A DNA stretch of 64,000 nt, taken from NCBI RefSeq assembly GCF_000005505.3, contig NC_016132.3, positions 29,030,914-29,094,913 of the forward strand, written 5' to 3'. The notes below the pieces were generated by a model. That model made no database searches. It was not told the origin of the DNA and saw only the letters and a program-made list of their open reading frames with translations. This DNA comes from Brachypodium distachyon. Taxonomy: Eukaryota; Streptophyta; Magnoliopsida; Poales; Poaceae. Positions 1 through 10,240 of the stretch are shown here, piece after piece. A program made the translations under genes and the position numbers. How positions within the stretch are numbered: position 1 is the stretch's first letter; each line of letters starts with the position of its first letter.

Positions 1-562
1 TGGCCCAAACAACTGTCTTTCGCCTACCTCATCCCACATGAGTGGCGTCCTACACTTCTTTCCGTTAAGGGCCTCAAACGGAGACATCTTCGAACTAGCT
101 TGGTAACTGTTGTTGTAAGAAAACTCCGCGTATGGTAGATTATCATCCCAACTCGATCCATAATCCAAAGCGCCTCTTAGCATATCTTCCAAAATCTGGT
201 TCACTATTTCAGTCTGACCATCTGTCTGAGGATGAAAAGCGGTGCTGAATTCTAACCTTGTTCCTAGGGCTTCATGTAATTGACCCCAAAATTTGGATGT
301 GAATTGAGTTCCACGATCCGATATTATTTCCTTGGGTACTCCGTGCAAACACACGATTCTAGACATATACAACTTTGCTAACTGGGCACTACTATAGGTT
401 GTCTTGACTGGGATAAAGTGTGCGACTTTGGACAGTCAGTCCACTACTACCCAAATGGAATCATACCCGGAACAGGTCCTTGGTAGTCCAGTGATGAAGT
501 CCATCCCAATACTATCCCACTTCCAATACTATCCCACTTCCACTCCGGTATAGGAAAGGGTT
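1..562 (-). pseudogene. Chromovirus (Tekay/Del-like) integrase core, partial
   Basis: On the minus strand this encodes the catalytic core of a Ty3/gypsy integrase, which inserts retrotransposon cDNA into host DNA. Visible motifs are MDFITGLP with the first Asp, IISDRGTQF with the second Asp, and DGQTEIVNQ with the catalytic Glu, then the conserved SYQASSKMSPFEAL block and a GERQLFGP end. The frame has a stop after VVVD, where the family normally has an Arg, consistent with CGA to TGA. A 17-bp duplication also shifts the frame near the start. The 5' part is lost because the LTR beginning at 563 lies directly upstream; the 3' part continues beyond the left edge of the window. It is a dead fragment. 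It reads in the same direction as the chromodomain fragment at 3681-4257, but is a separate copy: for one minus-strand element the core would lie to the right of the C-terminus. Confidence 0.85.
508..541. repeat. 17-bp direct tandem duplication in integrase
   Basis: The unit AATACTATCCCACTTCC occurs twice in tandem (508-524 and 525-541). Seventeen is not a multiple of three, so the duplication breaks the integrase frame. Confidence 0.9.
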
Positions 563-3500
563 TGAAGCGACCGCCCCCTTACTAGGGTTCGATCTCTGTG
601 CTTACAGTGCTACTCCCTGGATCGACTCGCTAGCACACACAGTTTCAAGATGTAATATCAAGATACAAAGGTCAAAAGTATATTACATCGTATTGATCTA
701 GAACCTTACATATTGCATAACCTCGTGGGTTAGCTCAGAAGAAGATAAAATCTTGCAGCGGAAAGCAGAAGATGTAGGAGTCCCATAACAACTCCACAGT
801 CGAAACATGTTGGAATGTAAACTCGCAACCCTAACCATTCATACCTCACTCTTCAGAAGTTTCACCTGCAACATTTAAACGTTGCAGCCACTAGGGGGTC
901 AATACATTGAATGTATTGGCAAGTTCACAAAAGGGTTATAACAGATCCTGTCAAGTATATGCAGTATTTGGCAAGGTGGGGTTTGGCTATTTGCATAAAA
1001 GCATCAATGTATCATCCTATCATTTTATTAAATAGCTTTATCACTATTGGACACGGGGTAGAAACACCCATGCTCCTATTAACCTAGAGCACATTGAGTA
1101 GATACATCATGTGCTCTTGCCCTGTTCAAACCATTCATTTTATTTAAGAAATTGGAATGAGTGAGACCTTCCTTACAGCCTCCATATCTAGTTGCTCATA
1201 ATTGTTCGTAACCGGGAACACGGCTAAGTACTTAGTTTGACACTCTCGAGAGGTTGTACACATTCCCCACATAAATCGACATGTTAATCCCTTGCCATCC
1301 TCAGGGTAGAGTAGCAACGGCATCGATTACAGGAATTTTCAGACCATAATCACCCGGACCACCTGTGGAACCTACGTTCCCACCTACACGGCTACATCTG
1401 CACAATCCCTTAGATCCAGGATCATATGTCTTACATCCATCCTGGCAGAGCCCATATTACCATGTGGTTGTACTGGAAGCTACTAAATAGGAAAACTAGT
1501 CCAGTCTCTGATACCCCGGGTGGCATTCCTCAGTTGCAACGCAGGCGTTCCCATAGAAATGGCGAGACGACCCATAGAAATGGACCTGACGTCGCATACA
1601 TCTCCACTTCCTCAAAGCAGCCCACCCAGGATGGTTCATTGAATTACTTGTTTTGCCATACACTAGGAAAACCATATTGTAATTCAATAGTATCACATTG
1701 TAATAATACCACCCGCGTATATTATCATAGCATAGTATTTTACTACCACGATGGCAATTGGTGGTGAGGACATGGCAAGGGTTTCCTACACTACTAGGAA
1801 ATCATAGCTAGCATAGGCACAATAATATTCCTATCAATGCAACTAATAAAAACTAGTGCATAATAAAATAATAGGATGATGGTCAAAGTGAACTTGCCTT
1901 GGTAGCAGTTGGAGTTCAAACACTCATCACAATCACAAGGTTCGCTCTCCGAGAAAACTATACGAGACAAACAAACTTACACATATATAAACACACAATT
2001 TACATCACGACAAAATAAGATATGCTATGATGCAATGCAAGCATGTGACATGATTGGGTTTATTTTATTTGGGTGATCAACTGATCCTAAGCATTGGTAA
2101 TTATAAACACATGCATAGGGTTTTAATCAAAAAGCAAAATATAGGGTTTAAATCCTAAAATAAGGTTTTATTTGCATCTGCAAAACAATTTAATTCAAAA
2201 TATTTATTTCTCTGTCCTATTGGACAGAGGATAATTAGACAAAATTTTGGGCACTGGTTTCATTCAAAGAGGACTTCTAAATAATTAGTTATGATTTAAA
2301 TGGTATTAAACCCTATTCTGTAATTTGATTGTGGTCCAAATGTTCAAATTTGAAATTGGACAGTGCCAAAAGATTCTTCATTTCCTAAGGATTCCAGAAA
2401 GGTGTGGTTCATAATTTTTGCACAAATGGTTTGAAAGTTATGAGCGTTTGAACTACAGGGACTTTTCTGTAAAAGAGCAGTTTTAAATCTTAGTTGAAAA
2501 AGAAAAAGATAATCACTCTGCCACGTGGCGCGACGTGAGTGCTCGGGGGCTAGGGTTTCCACCGGGGTGGCGCAGTGGGCCGGAGCTGAGGGAGACGGCG
2601 GCGGCGGCTGGTGGCGGCGCGGTCGGGGCTGTTCGAGCGGCAGGCGATGGGCGCGAGCGGCACGGACGAGGACGGCGGGTGCTCGGGCGGGGGACACAAG
2701 ACGCGCGGCGGTCAACGGGCGGCGGCCGGCGGGCACGGTGGCGGCAGCGAGGAGCAGCTCGGGGTGGCGGGCGGCTCGGGGGCACGAGGCGGAGACGGGG
2801 GCACGATCGGCGACGGACGGGCGGCGGTCGGGGCGCGAATCCTTCACCGGAGCGGCGGCGACGGCGCGAGATCGGCGATGGCGCGAAGAAGCGCCGGCGA
2901 GCGATGCCGCGGCCTGGAGGCGAAATTGGGAGCGGGGAAAAGGGGAAAAGAGAAGAGGGGAGCGAGAGCTTTATAGCGGCGTGCTCGGGCGGCATGCGGA
3001 GATCACTCGGACGGAAGTCTCGACGGAGACGGCGCGGCGGTTGCGGGCGGCGATGGCGGCGTGATTCCAGCGCCTGGCCATGGAAGGGGATGGCCCGACA
3101 GGTGGGGCCCACCTGTCGGTGACCCCGCGCGGGCACACGGTCCGGTTCGGGCGCGGTTCGTGCCGGCTGGGCCGGTTCGGTCCAAGGGGGCCGGACCGGT
3201 CCGGTTTTCTTTCTTTTTTTTTCTTTTAGCCCTTTTCTTTTTTTGCCTTTTTCTCATTTCTTTGATATCTTTTGATTTTGAACTCCAAATTGGCCCAAAT
3301 AAATTCCAATTTTTTTGTAAAATCATCTTTTAACATGATACAATTTTTGGGAGTGATTTCCCCTCAAAATTAAATATATAAAATATATTTGCCCTATAAA
3401 TGCCTTTAGGGCTATATAACTATTTAAATAAAATACTTTTTCAACCCAAATAATTTTCCAAAAATTATGGAATAGCCTATGTATGCTAAAACCCTTTTTT

Positions 3501-3680
3501 ATATAAACCCTATTGGTTTGAAGATCCAAAGCTCAAATGGGTGTAAACTCTAGGGTTCAAATTGAAATAAAATCTTTTAAAGCCTTTTTGAGATTCAAAT
3601 TTGAATTCAAATATGCAATTGTGACATGATGCTCATGGATGCAATGCACATGTAAAAGTTTGAAATTTTGGGATGTTACA
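563..3680 (-). mobile_element. LTR of a Tekay-like chromovirus (3' LTR, minus strand)
   Basis: A 3,118-bp LTR. On the minus strand it begins TGTAACATCCC and ends GGTCGCTTCA. The boundaries are supported by a second copy with the same ends at 35524-38784, which has a perfect target-site duplication. The right side abuts a polypurine tract and then the integrase C-terminus, so this is the 3' LTR of a minus-strand element. The left side abuts an integrase core (1-562), suggesting insertion into an older chromovirus; the left flank is GGGTT, but no matching right flank is visible. A GC-rich block at 2520-3190 gives long overlapping open frames in several frames, but these are low-complexity (Arg/Gly/Ala/Pro) and are not called as genes. 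Confidence 0.85.
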
Positions 3681-3700
3681 GACCTAACCCCCTTAAGATG
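3681..3700 (-). other. Polypurine tract of the chromovirus
   Basis: Minus strand reads CTTAAGGGGGTTAGGTC immediately before the LTR start TGTAACATCCC. A G-rich tract here is the expected plus-strand primer site, and it fixes the LTR as the 3' LTR. Confidence 0.75.
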
Positions 3701-4257
3701 AATCTCGTCCTCGAGATTCGGTGTGGTTAGGAAAGAGGTGTGGGTGGTCTTCTCGAAGATCATCTTCGCGTTCCCAAGTGGCTTCTTCGTCTGTGTGATG
3801 ATCCCACTGAACTTTGCAGAACTTGATAGTCTTGGATCGGGTCTGCCTCTCAGCTGTATCCAAGATTCTGATCGGTTTCTCCTCATAGGTGAGGTCACTT
3901 TGCAGTTGGACTTCCTCAAGGGGTATCGTATCCCTTAGTGGTGTGTCGGCCATCTCAGGATGACACTTCTTTAGTTGCGATACATGAAAGACATTATGGA
4001 CATTGGACAGTGCTTCCGGTAAATCCAACTTGTATGCTACCTCTCCTTGTCGTGACAAGATCTTGAAAGGTCCAATAAAACGGGGTGCTAACTTTCCTTT
4101 TATACCAAATCTTTTTACCCCGCGTATCGGCGAAACTCTGAGATACGCTCTTCCTTCAATCTCGTAGGTAACTTCTCTACGTTTGGAATCTGCATAGCTT
4201 TTCTGTCTCGACTGAGCTACCTTCCTCGGCATCCTTTATCATATCCGGGCCGAATAG
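3681..4257 (-). pseudogene. Chromovirus integrase C-terminus with chromodomain
   Basis: Minus-strand coding for the end of a Ty3/gypsy polyprotein. From about 4255 leftwards one reads LFGPDMIKDAEE, then after a frameshift near 4220 VAQSRQKSYADSKRR, the GPFKILSRQGEVAYKLDLP core of the integrase C-terminal domain, FHVSQLKKC, and a chromodomain (PIRILDTAERQTRSKTIKF, VQWDHHTDEEATWERE). A chromodomain of this type at the pol end is diagnostic of chromoviruses and is thought to steer integration to particular chromatin. The upstream pol is cut off at about 4257, where plus-strand Tat sequence begins. The polypurine tract and 3' LTR lie directly downstream. Confidence 0.88.
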
Positions 4258-5250
4258 GCTACGATCTCCTGATACTGCCCGAACGACCCTAGGGCGGGGC
4301 CGAGGCCTACCGGCGGCGGTGCCGGCAGGGACGAACCCCAAGGGGGGTGCGGACAGCCCCGCGCGGGATGGGAACACCCACCCCAGGGACGCGACAGGGC
4401 TCATGCTGAGGAGCAGCGTGAGTCCGATTGCACTGGCGGCATCGAGCCGGGCTTCGAGGAGCCTCGTAGCGTCGCCTGCATCCATGGGGGAGCCTACGCT
4501 CTCCCATCCCACGCCGCGGTGAAGCGTCTCACCCGCGACGTATGCGCACTGTTGCCGGACGCGGAGCCGCAATAGCCGCTGAGGTGGTCGCATGTGCCGA
4601 TCACCTTCACCGACGATCAACCAACGCGGCAGCTGGGTTCAGGGGTAATACCCTTCGTCGTCTCACCGATCATTAGTAATATGACGGTGACCAAGGTACT
4701 GGTGGACAACGGAGCGGGGCTTAACCTCCTGTTCGCCAGGCTGGTGGAGAAACTCTAGGTTCCGGTGGAGCAGCTGAAGCCCACCGACCCGTTCCGGGGG
4801 GTGAACGCCGGGATCGTGCGCCCGCTGGGGCGCATCACGCTGCCGGTCACCTTCGGGTCCCAGGAAGCGTTCAGGACCGAGCAATAGTGTTCGACGTGGC
4901 ACACACCCCATTGCCCTACAAGGGGATCCTTGGTCGGCCAGCACTGATCAAGTTCATGGCGGCTACGCATTGCGCTTATGGCGTGATGAAGATGCCGTCC
5001 GTGTATGGAGTCCTCTCCATCAGGTGCGACCTCAAGTATGCGGCCTGGTGCGTTGGCGAGGTCATCAGGGCCGCCGCCGCAGCTGACGCCGGCAACGACC
5101 AAGATGCTGCGGGAAACGACAGCTTGTCGAGCGATGCCCAGGCAACGAAGAAGGCCCGTGCTACCCCGCAAGAGCTTGCCGAGGGAAGCGCGGGCTCGAG
5201 CTCGTGCCCCGGCAAGGGGCAGAAACTCCGGGAAGAGGCCGCCAAGGTTT
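4258..5250 (+). pseudogene. Tat gag C-terminus and aspartic protease (copy 1)
   Basis: The first bases match the zinc-knuckle region of the other Tat copy (about 30175), here degraded to a partial CPND motif. The frame then runs through a conserved link (VKRLTRDVCALLPD) into a retroviral-type aspartic protease around 4687-4960: TKVLVDNGAGLNLL carries the active-site Asp in a DNGA context. TFGSQEAFRTEQ, HTPLPYKGILGRPALIKF and ATHCAYGVMKMP follow. The protease cuts the polyprotein into mature parts. Stops at about 4573 (between gag and pol) and 4756, and a shift near 4885, interrupt the frame. The low-complexity linker at 5040-5300 is typical for the PR-RT spacer of this lineage. Confidence 0.75.
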
Positions 5251-5329
5251 AGAAGCTGCCCCTCCAAGCCGGCAACAAGGAACGCACCGTCACCGTCGGT
5301 GCGAACCTTACTACCGAATAGGAAAGCGC

Positions 5330-6464
5330 CTCATCACTTTCCTCTGGGATAATGCTGACGTGTTCGCCTGGGAACTGTCGGATCTTCCCAGAGTCCCTAG
5401 GGAGGTGATTGAGCATCGGCTCGCGGTGCGCCTGGACGCGCGCCCCGTCAAGCAGAAGATTCGGCGGCAAGCCCAAGAGCGTAAAGATTTCATCAAGCAG
5501 GAGGTGGACAAGCTCAAGGCTGCCGGGGCAATCAGGGAAGTTCTGTACCCTACTTGGCTGGCTAACCGTGTAGTAGTACCTAAAGCAGGGAATAAGCTTC
5601 GCATGTGAGTAGATTTTACTGATCTTAATCGCGCATGCCCCAAGGATCCCTTCCCTGTACCCAGTATCGATCAAATAGTTGATTTTATCGCTGGTTGTGA
5701 CTTGCTGAGTTTTTTGGATGCTTTCTCCGGCTACCATCAAATTAAGATGGCGGTCGAAGACGAGGAAAAAACAACGTTCATCACCCCGGTTGGCTGTCAT
5801 TGTTATATATGCATGCCTTTCGGGTTGAAGAATGCGGGCTCCACATTCCAGCGCGCCCTGCGCGAATGTTTGGGGCCCCAACTAGGCCGCAACACGAAGG
5901 CCTACATGGATGACATCGTCATCAAATCAAAGCATGGGGACTCGCTGATTGATGACCTGGAGGAGACTTTTGATAACCTCCGCAGGATCAAGCTCAAGCT
6001 GAATCCTGAGAAGTGCACCTTCGGTGTCGACTCCGGGTAGCTTCTGGGTTTCTTGATTTCGCACAGGGGGATACAAGCCAGCCCGAGCAAGATAGAGGCC
6101 ATCGAGAAGATGGAAGCCCCCCGCAAGGTGAAGGATGTCCAGCGCCTCAACGGCTGCGTTGCCGCGCTGGGACGTTTCATCTCCAGGCTGCCGGAACGCA
6201 CCCTGCCTTTCTTCAAGGTGATGAAGAAGAAGGGTCCGGTTGACTGGACTCCCGAGGCCGAGGCGGCGTTCCGGGAACTCTTACGGTACCTGAGATCGCC
6301 GCCCGTCCTCGTCGCCCCCAAGCCGGGCGAGACGCTGCTACTCTACCTAGCAGCGACTGACCAGGTGGTTAGCTTGGTGCTGGTTGCCGAGAGGGAGGAA
6401 GATGTCCCAGGGACTGGGGCTGCGGGGCAGGGGGCTAAGCCACCCCTGGCAACCGAATGGTGAA
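5330..6464 (+). pseudogene. Tat reverse transcriptase and RNase H start (copy 1)
   Basis: Encodes the Ty3-type RT that copies element RNA into cDNA. In order: DVFAWELSDLPRVPREVIEH, YPTWLANRVVVPKAGNKLRM (then a TGA in place of the Cys codon at 5606), DFTDLNRACPKDPFP, LSFLDAFSGYHQIKM, PFGLKNAGSTFQRAL, the catalytic YMDDIVIKS at about 5905, LNPEKCTFGV, a TAG at 6037, then GRFISRLPERTLPFFKVMKKKG and the RNase H start. The YMDD Asp pair is intact, unlike the copy at 31822. The frame ends where plastid DNA begins, and the rest of RNase H resumes at about 6720. Confidence 0.85.
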
Positions 6465-6494
6465 CGGAAAAGGTTAAATACGGGCCTCTACTAT

Positions 6495-6558
6495 GTCTAG
6501 ACAAATAGAATACTCCTTTTATACAGGTCTAGACAAATGGAATACTCCTTTTATACAT
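6495..6558. repeat. 32-bp tandem duplication in plastid-derived DNA
   Basis: A unit beginning GTCTAGACAAAT and containing GAATACTCCTTTTATACA occurs at 6495 and again at 6527 with one or two differences. It lies just downstream of the tRNA exon on the minus strand. Confidence 0.85.
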
Positions 6559-6569
6559 ATACAGAATGG

Positions 6570-6617
6570 AGCGGGTAGCGGGAATCGAACCCGCATCGTT
6601 AGCTTGGAAGGCTAGGG
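6570..6617 (-). tRNA. trnG-UCC: Plastid tRNA-Gly(UCC) 3' exon, partial and out of place
   Basis: The minus strand carries a 48-nt tRNA 3' half: an anticodon stem-loop with CTTCCAA (anticodon UCC), the T-arm motif GGTTCGATTCCCGC, and the acceptor end CTACCCGCT. The 5' exon (start of the acceptor stem and D-arm) is absent, so no functional tRNA can be made. In plastids this gene is split by a group II intron, and the intron end lies directly upstream here, so the fragment came from plastid genomic DNA and not from spliced RNA. Confidence 0.88.
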
Positions 6618-6700
6618 GTTATAGTCGACGTTGGTTGATTATTTATAACGTCTCTAATTCAAAACCGAACATGAAATTTTCATTTCATTCGGCTCCTTTA
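6618..6700 (-). ncRNA. 3' end of plastid group II intron (domains V-VI), fragment
   Basis: Directly upstream of the tRNA 3' exon on the minus strand. A domain V-like hairpin has GAGCCGAATGAAATG pairing with CATTTCATTCGGCTC-type bases around a GAAA-like loop. It is followed by AATTAGAGACGTTATAAATA and an intron end in AC, as expected for the AY terminus. The rest of the intron is missing. Confidence 0.75.
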
Positions 6701-6717
6701 TGGATATTCGGACCCAG

Positions 6718-7730
6718 GGACCACCCGCGAGCCAGCAGCTTCTGCACCGCGGAAGCGATTGGTGCAGCACCCGGTGTGCTTCGTTAGCACGGTGATGCGT
6801 GACGCGCGAACAAGGTACCCGCAAGTACAGAAGCTCCTTCTGGGGATTCTCCTTGCATCCCGCAAGCTGTGCCACTACTTTCAGGCGCACCGCGTCACGG
6901 TGGTGTCAGGATTCTGCCTCGAGCGGGCCCTCACCAACCGTGAAGCCACCGGGAGGGTGGCCGAATGGAGGATGGAGTTGTCGGAGTTCGACCTCCACTT
7001 CGCCAACTCTAAAAGCATCAAGAGTACGGCCTTGGCGGACTTCGTCGCAGAATGGACGTCAACAAGCGTGGAAGAGAATGAACCAGAGATCAGCTTGCCC
7101 GGCAAGTTGGACGAGGACCACTGGGTCCTCTACTTCGACGGCGCGTTCAGTCTCAAAGGAGCAGGCGCCAGGGTCGTGATCGAGTCTCCAACAGGGGACT
7201 AGTTGAGGTTTGCTGTTCAGCTCGATTTCCTGAACTCCACCAACAACACGGCGGAGTACGAGGGCTTGCTCGCCGGGTTGCGGGTGGCGGTCGCCCTCGA
7301 CATCAAGCGCCTAGTTGTTCGTAGAGATTCCCAGCTCGTGATCAACCAGGTGAACAAGGACTACGACTGCCCGCAGATGGCACCGTATGTGGAGGAAGTC
7401 CGGAAGCTAGAACGTAAGTTCAAAGGTTTGCGTTTCGAGCACGTCAAGCGGAAGGATAACTTCGCTGCTGACGAGCTGGCCAAGATGGCAGCAGAGCGCC
7501 GGAAGCCTCTGGCGGCGGTGTTCTGTCAGAAGCAAGCGGCTCCTTCAGTCGCCCCTGGGCCGGCTGCCGGGGACGCCCCTCCGGCAACCGAAGGAACCCC
7601 TGCAGCAGCAGGGGTCCATGCCGCTGACATAGCGGCATGCATTGGCAGGGAGATCCCTCCCTGGGCGGAGGAAATCGCCCGTTACTTGAAAGGGGAGGCT
7701 CTCTCGGAAGATGACGTCGCCGCGGAATGA
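6718..7730 (+). pseudogene. Tat RNase H and archaeal-type RNase H (copy 1)
   Basis: Continues pol after the plastid insert. The first RNase H end shows KLCHYFQAHRVTVVSGF and RVAEWRMELSEFDLHF. After a short spacer comes a second RNase H of archaeal type: YFDGAFSLKGAGARVVIESP with the first Asp, NNTAEYEGLLAGLRVAVAL with the Glu, RRDSQLVINQVNKDY with the next Asp, and AADELAKMA with the last. All four catalytic acids are visible. A TAG at 7201 sits between the first and second motifs. RNase H removes the RNA strand during cDNA synthesis. The second domain is the hallmark of Tat elements. Confidence 0.85.
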
Positions 7731-8893
7731 GCGGCGCGGCAAGCCAAAATGTACACTGTGGTGGATGGAAACCTCTACCGTAGGCGTGCGAATGGGGTCA
7801 AGCTCATCTGCGTGCCGCAAGAGGAAGGGCGCGCTGTTGGAGGAGATACATCGAGGCACATGTTCACACCATGTGGCCTCCCGGGCTTTAGCCGGCAAGG
7901 CGTTTCGACACGGTTTTTACTGGCCCACAGCCCTGGCCGATGCGGAGCGGCTGGTGAAAATGTGCGAGGCGTGCCAGTTCCACTCGAAGAAGAGCAACCA
8001 ACCGGCGCAGGCCCTACATGTTATCCCTTCCTCGTGGCCGTTCGCGGTCTGGGGGCTCGACATCGTCGGCAAGCTACCGAGAGGGGTCGGCAGTTACGAA
8101 TATCTGTTCGTGGCCATCGACAAATTCTCCAAGTGGGTAGAAGTGGAACCGGTGCGGAGGGTGACCGCCCAGGCGGCCATTAAGTTCTTCAAAAGCATTG
8201 TGTTCCGGTTTGGTGTGCCTAACGGCATCATCACCGATAACGGCACACAGTTCACAAGTGCAGTGTTCCAGGCCTATTGTGAGGGCATGGGTACTAAGTT
8301 GCACTTCGCGTCAGTTGCTCATCCAAGGAGTAACGGGCAGGCAGAGCGAGCCAACACAGAAGTGCTGCCGGGGCTCAAGACCAGAACCTTTGACAAGCTC
8401 AAAGGCCACGGGAAACACTGGGTCAAAGAACTCCAGCCCGTGCTGTGGTCGATCAGGACCACACCTAGTCGGGCAACGGGCGAAACTCCTTTCGCCCTTG
8501 TCTACAGGGCAGAAGCGGTACTGCCCCTCGAGCTCAAGCACGGATCTCCCCGGGTACGTGCGTACGGCAACACCAGCCAACACGAGCAAAGGGTTGATGA
8601 TCTAAACTTCATCGAAGAGCTTCGATGCCGGGCTGCTGCGAGCCGCGCGCTACCAGCAGGGACTCCGTCGTTATCACGACAGGCGAGTCCGTCCCCGGGA
8701 GCTCGAGAACGGAGACCTTGTCCTGTGCCGGATACAAGGAACGAAGGCCGGGAACAAGTTGACTCCAAAATGGGAGGGGCCCTTCCGGGTAGTGCAGGTG
8801 ACCAGGCCGGGGGCTGTCCGACTGGAAACCGAGGACGGCTTGCCGGTGCCAAATAGTTGGAATATTGAGCACTTGCGCAAGTTCTACCCGTGA
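7711..8893 (+). pseudogene. Tat integrase (copy 1)
   Basis: Contains the HHCC zinc-binding module (GTCSHHVASRAL, then MCEACQFHSK), the catalytic core with LDIVGKLPRG (first Asp), IITDNGTQFTS (second Asp) and GQAERANTEV (Glu), and the RTTPSRATGETPFALVY block. The first segment (7749-7850) reads in another frame, so there is a shift near 7830. A second shift near 8630 moves the C-terminal domain (GDLVLCRIQGTK, PKWEGPFRVVQV, NSWNIEHLRKFYP) into another frame, ending in a TGA at 8891. There is no chromodomain, as expected for Tat. Confidence 0.85.
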
Positions 8894-9160
8894 AGCGGCG
8901 GAGCCCGGCCCTCAGGTGATGCCACCGATGCATACCTCTCGAACTAGTGTAGCCGGGCAGCCCCCGTGTGTAAACCACTAGTTATTGTGAATAAAGATAA
9001 GTGTTCCGTTCCTGAGCTTTAAAGTTGTCCTGTTTATTCGCCTGTTCTTCCTTCTTCTATCTCCTGCTTTAGGTGCACAAAAGTGTCTTTTCATACTTGG
9101 TTGTGAGCAGGGGGCTGCTGGAGCCTCGAAAACATAAACTCGTTGCCAGATCATTCCGGC

Positions 9161-9316
9161 ACGGGACATGCCGTTGGCGGGCTCCCCACAACGTGCATCA
9201 CGGGACATGCCGTTGGCGGGCTCCCTGCAACGTGCATCGCGGGACATGCAGTTGTCAGATTTCCCGCAACGTGCATCACGGGATGTGCAGTTGCCGGGCT
9301 CCCCGCAACGTGCACC
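9161..9316. repeat. Tandem repeat, 39-bp unit, four copies
   Basis: Units start at 9161, 9200, 9239 and 9278. Each begins (A/G)CGGGA(C/T)(A/G)TGC and ends CAACGTGCA plus two to four bases. The period is exactly 39 bp. The third copy is the most diverged. Confidence 0.9.
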
Positions 9317-9512
9317 GCGCAGTCGCTGCGCCTGGGAAATGAAATGCTCACATCCAAGTTTGGCATCGACTTTTCTGTGCCCGGGGACTGGGAGGCAGGA
9401 GGTTCTCCGTGTTGCTTTGAGCATTTTCGTGAATTCCAAAAAAAAATTGCAGCACCTCAGGCCTGGTAATAATCTAACCTGCAGGAAAAAATGGAATCTT
9501 ATGCACTATAAT

Positions 9513-9533
9513 ACCCGTGGGCTGCCCACGGGT
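9513..9533. other. Perfect 9-bp hairpin
   Basis: ACCCGTGGG, loop CTG, CCCACGGGT. It lies 210 bp upstream of a TATA-like box. Function unknown. Confidence 0.7.
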
Positions 9534-9743
9534 CGTGGCATGCAGTGGTGCCTTATGGTGCGGGACGACCGCAACACAAGGAACTCACCGCACTCTGAGG
9601 CTCCTGACTCGGGAGGGCGCCGCCACGTGTCCCACAGCAGCTTGGCATGAGGGATGGCGGAGACTGTACCAGATTTCGAGGGAGGGATGCCACGGGTGCC
9701 ACGCTGGTCCGTCGCGCGCGGTGGCAAGCCTTTCCCCCACGCC

Positions 9744-9752
9744 TATAAAAGG
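9744..9752 (+). promoter_or_regulatory. TATA-box-like site
   Basis: TATAAAAGG in GC-rich surroundings, with an ATG about 15 bp downstream. It resembles a plant core promoter, as in LTRs, but no LTR boundary could be defined around it. Confidence 0.45.
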
Positions 9753-9829
9753 CGCGCCCCGGCCATGGAACGGCTCAGAGCGAAGCCGAGAGAGGGGCTG
9801 TTAAGGCGGGCGGGGCCGCGGAGGCGCGA

Positions 9830-10240
9830 TGGTGATGCATGCCATGAGCGCTTAGCGCCGATGGGTGCAATGCCATCGCGCCCTTGCCGCATCACCCCAT
9901 CGAGCCCACCCCGAGGGGCGTCGCGGAGGCACAGTGGGGGTGCATGCCGTCAACGTTCCCCACCGACGGGTGCACGGCCGCCGTGCTCCTGCCGCACCTC
10001 CTCGAGCGGATGGCTCCTGGGCGAGGGCTACCACAGAGGCACTGTGGTGGTGCATCCCATCAGCGTCCGGCGGCGACGGGGTGCACTGCCGCAGTGCCCT
10101 TGCCACATCCCTCCATGAGACACCTCCGCAAGGAGCAGGGGCTGCCACGGAGACACTATGGTGGTGCATGCCATCCGCGCCTTGCGCCGGCGGGTGCACC
10201 GGCATAGTGTCCCGGCCGCATTCCCCTTGAGAGAGCTTCA
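9830..10240. repeat. Degenerate GC-rich repeat of about 118 bp
   Basis: The phrase (G/A)CACT(G/A)TGGTGGTGCAT recurs near 10040 and 10160, with a weaker copy near 9930. The phrase GGGTGCA(C)(C)GGC also recurs. At least three diverged units. The translated frames on both strands are repetitive and unlike a known domain. Confidence 0.6.

Larger units (their letters stand above)
6465..6705 (-). other. Nuclear insertion of plastid DNA (NUPT) with trnG-UCC 3' end
   Basis: About 240 bp interrupting the Tat RNase H domain and unlike its surroundings. On the minus strand it contains the end of a group II intron (a GAGCCG...CGGTTT hairpin as in domain V, then a domain VI-like segment ending TATAAC), the 48-nt 3' exon of plastid tRNA-Gly(UCC), and AT-rich plastid downstream sequence. 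The parallel Tat copy at 32340-32440 lacks this block, so it is an insertion. The edges are set by where similarity to the Tat copy stops and are good to about 10 bp. I recognise the plastid origin from memory of cereal plastomes. Confidence 0.85.
4258..8893 (+). mobile_element. Tat-lineage gag-pol remnant (copy 1)
   Basis: Plus-strand Ty3/gypsy coding remnant with the order gag end, protease, RT, RNase H, archaeal-type second RNase H, integrase, and no chromodomain. The second RNase H places it in the Tat (non-chromoviral) lineage. It starts abruptly within the gag zinc knuckle against chromovirus sequence, so the 5' LTR and most of gag are missing. Several stops and frameshifts, plus a plastid DNA insertion, make it non-functional. 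The copy at 29590-33892 is closely parallel throughout and gives the frame of reference. Confidence 0.85.

Noticed and set aside
2344..3140. Long overlapping ORFs of 107-207 codons on both strands in GC-rich DNA
   Set aside because: They fall inside an LTR, occur in several frames at once, and are Arg/Gly/Pro/Ala-rich low-complexity; GC-rich DNA has few stop codons.
563..3680. A DNA transposon with terminal inverted repeats
   Set aside because: The ends are TG...CA without an inverted repeat beyond a few bases, a polypurine tract abuts one end, and the second copy has a 5-bp duplication typical of LTR elements.
4319..5352. Several plus- and minus-strand ORFs of 66-170 codons in the Tat gag-PR region
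   Set aside because: They are shadows of the Tat coding frame; only the frame with protease and linker motifs was kept.
6570..6617. A functional nuclear tRNA-Gly gene
   Set aside because: Only the 3' exon is present and it follows a plastid intron end; the 5' half is missing.
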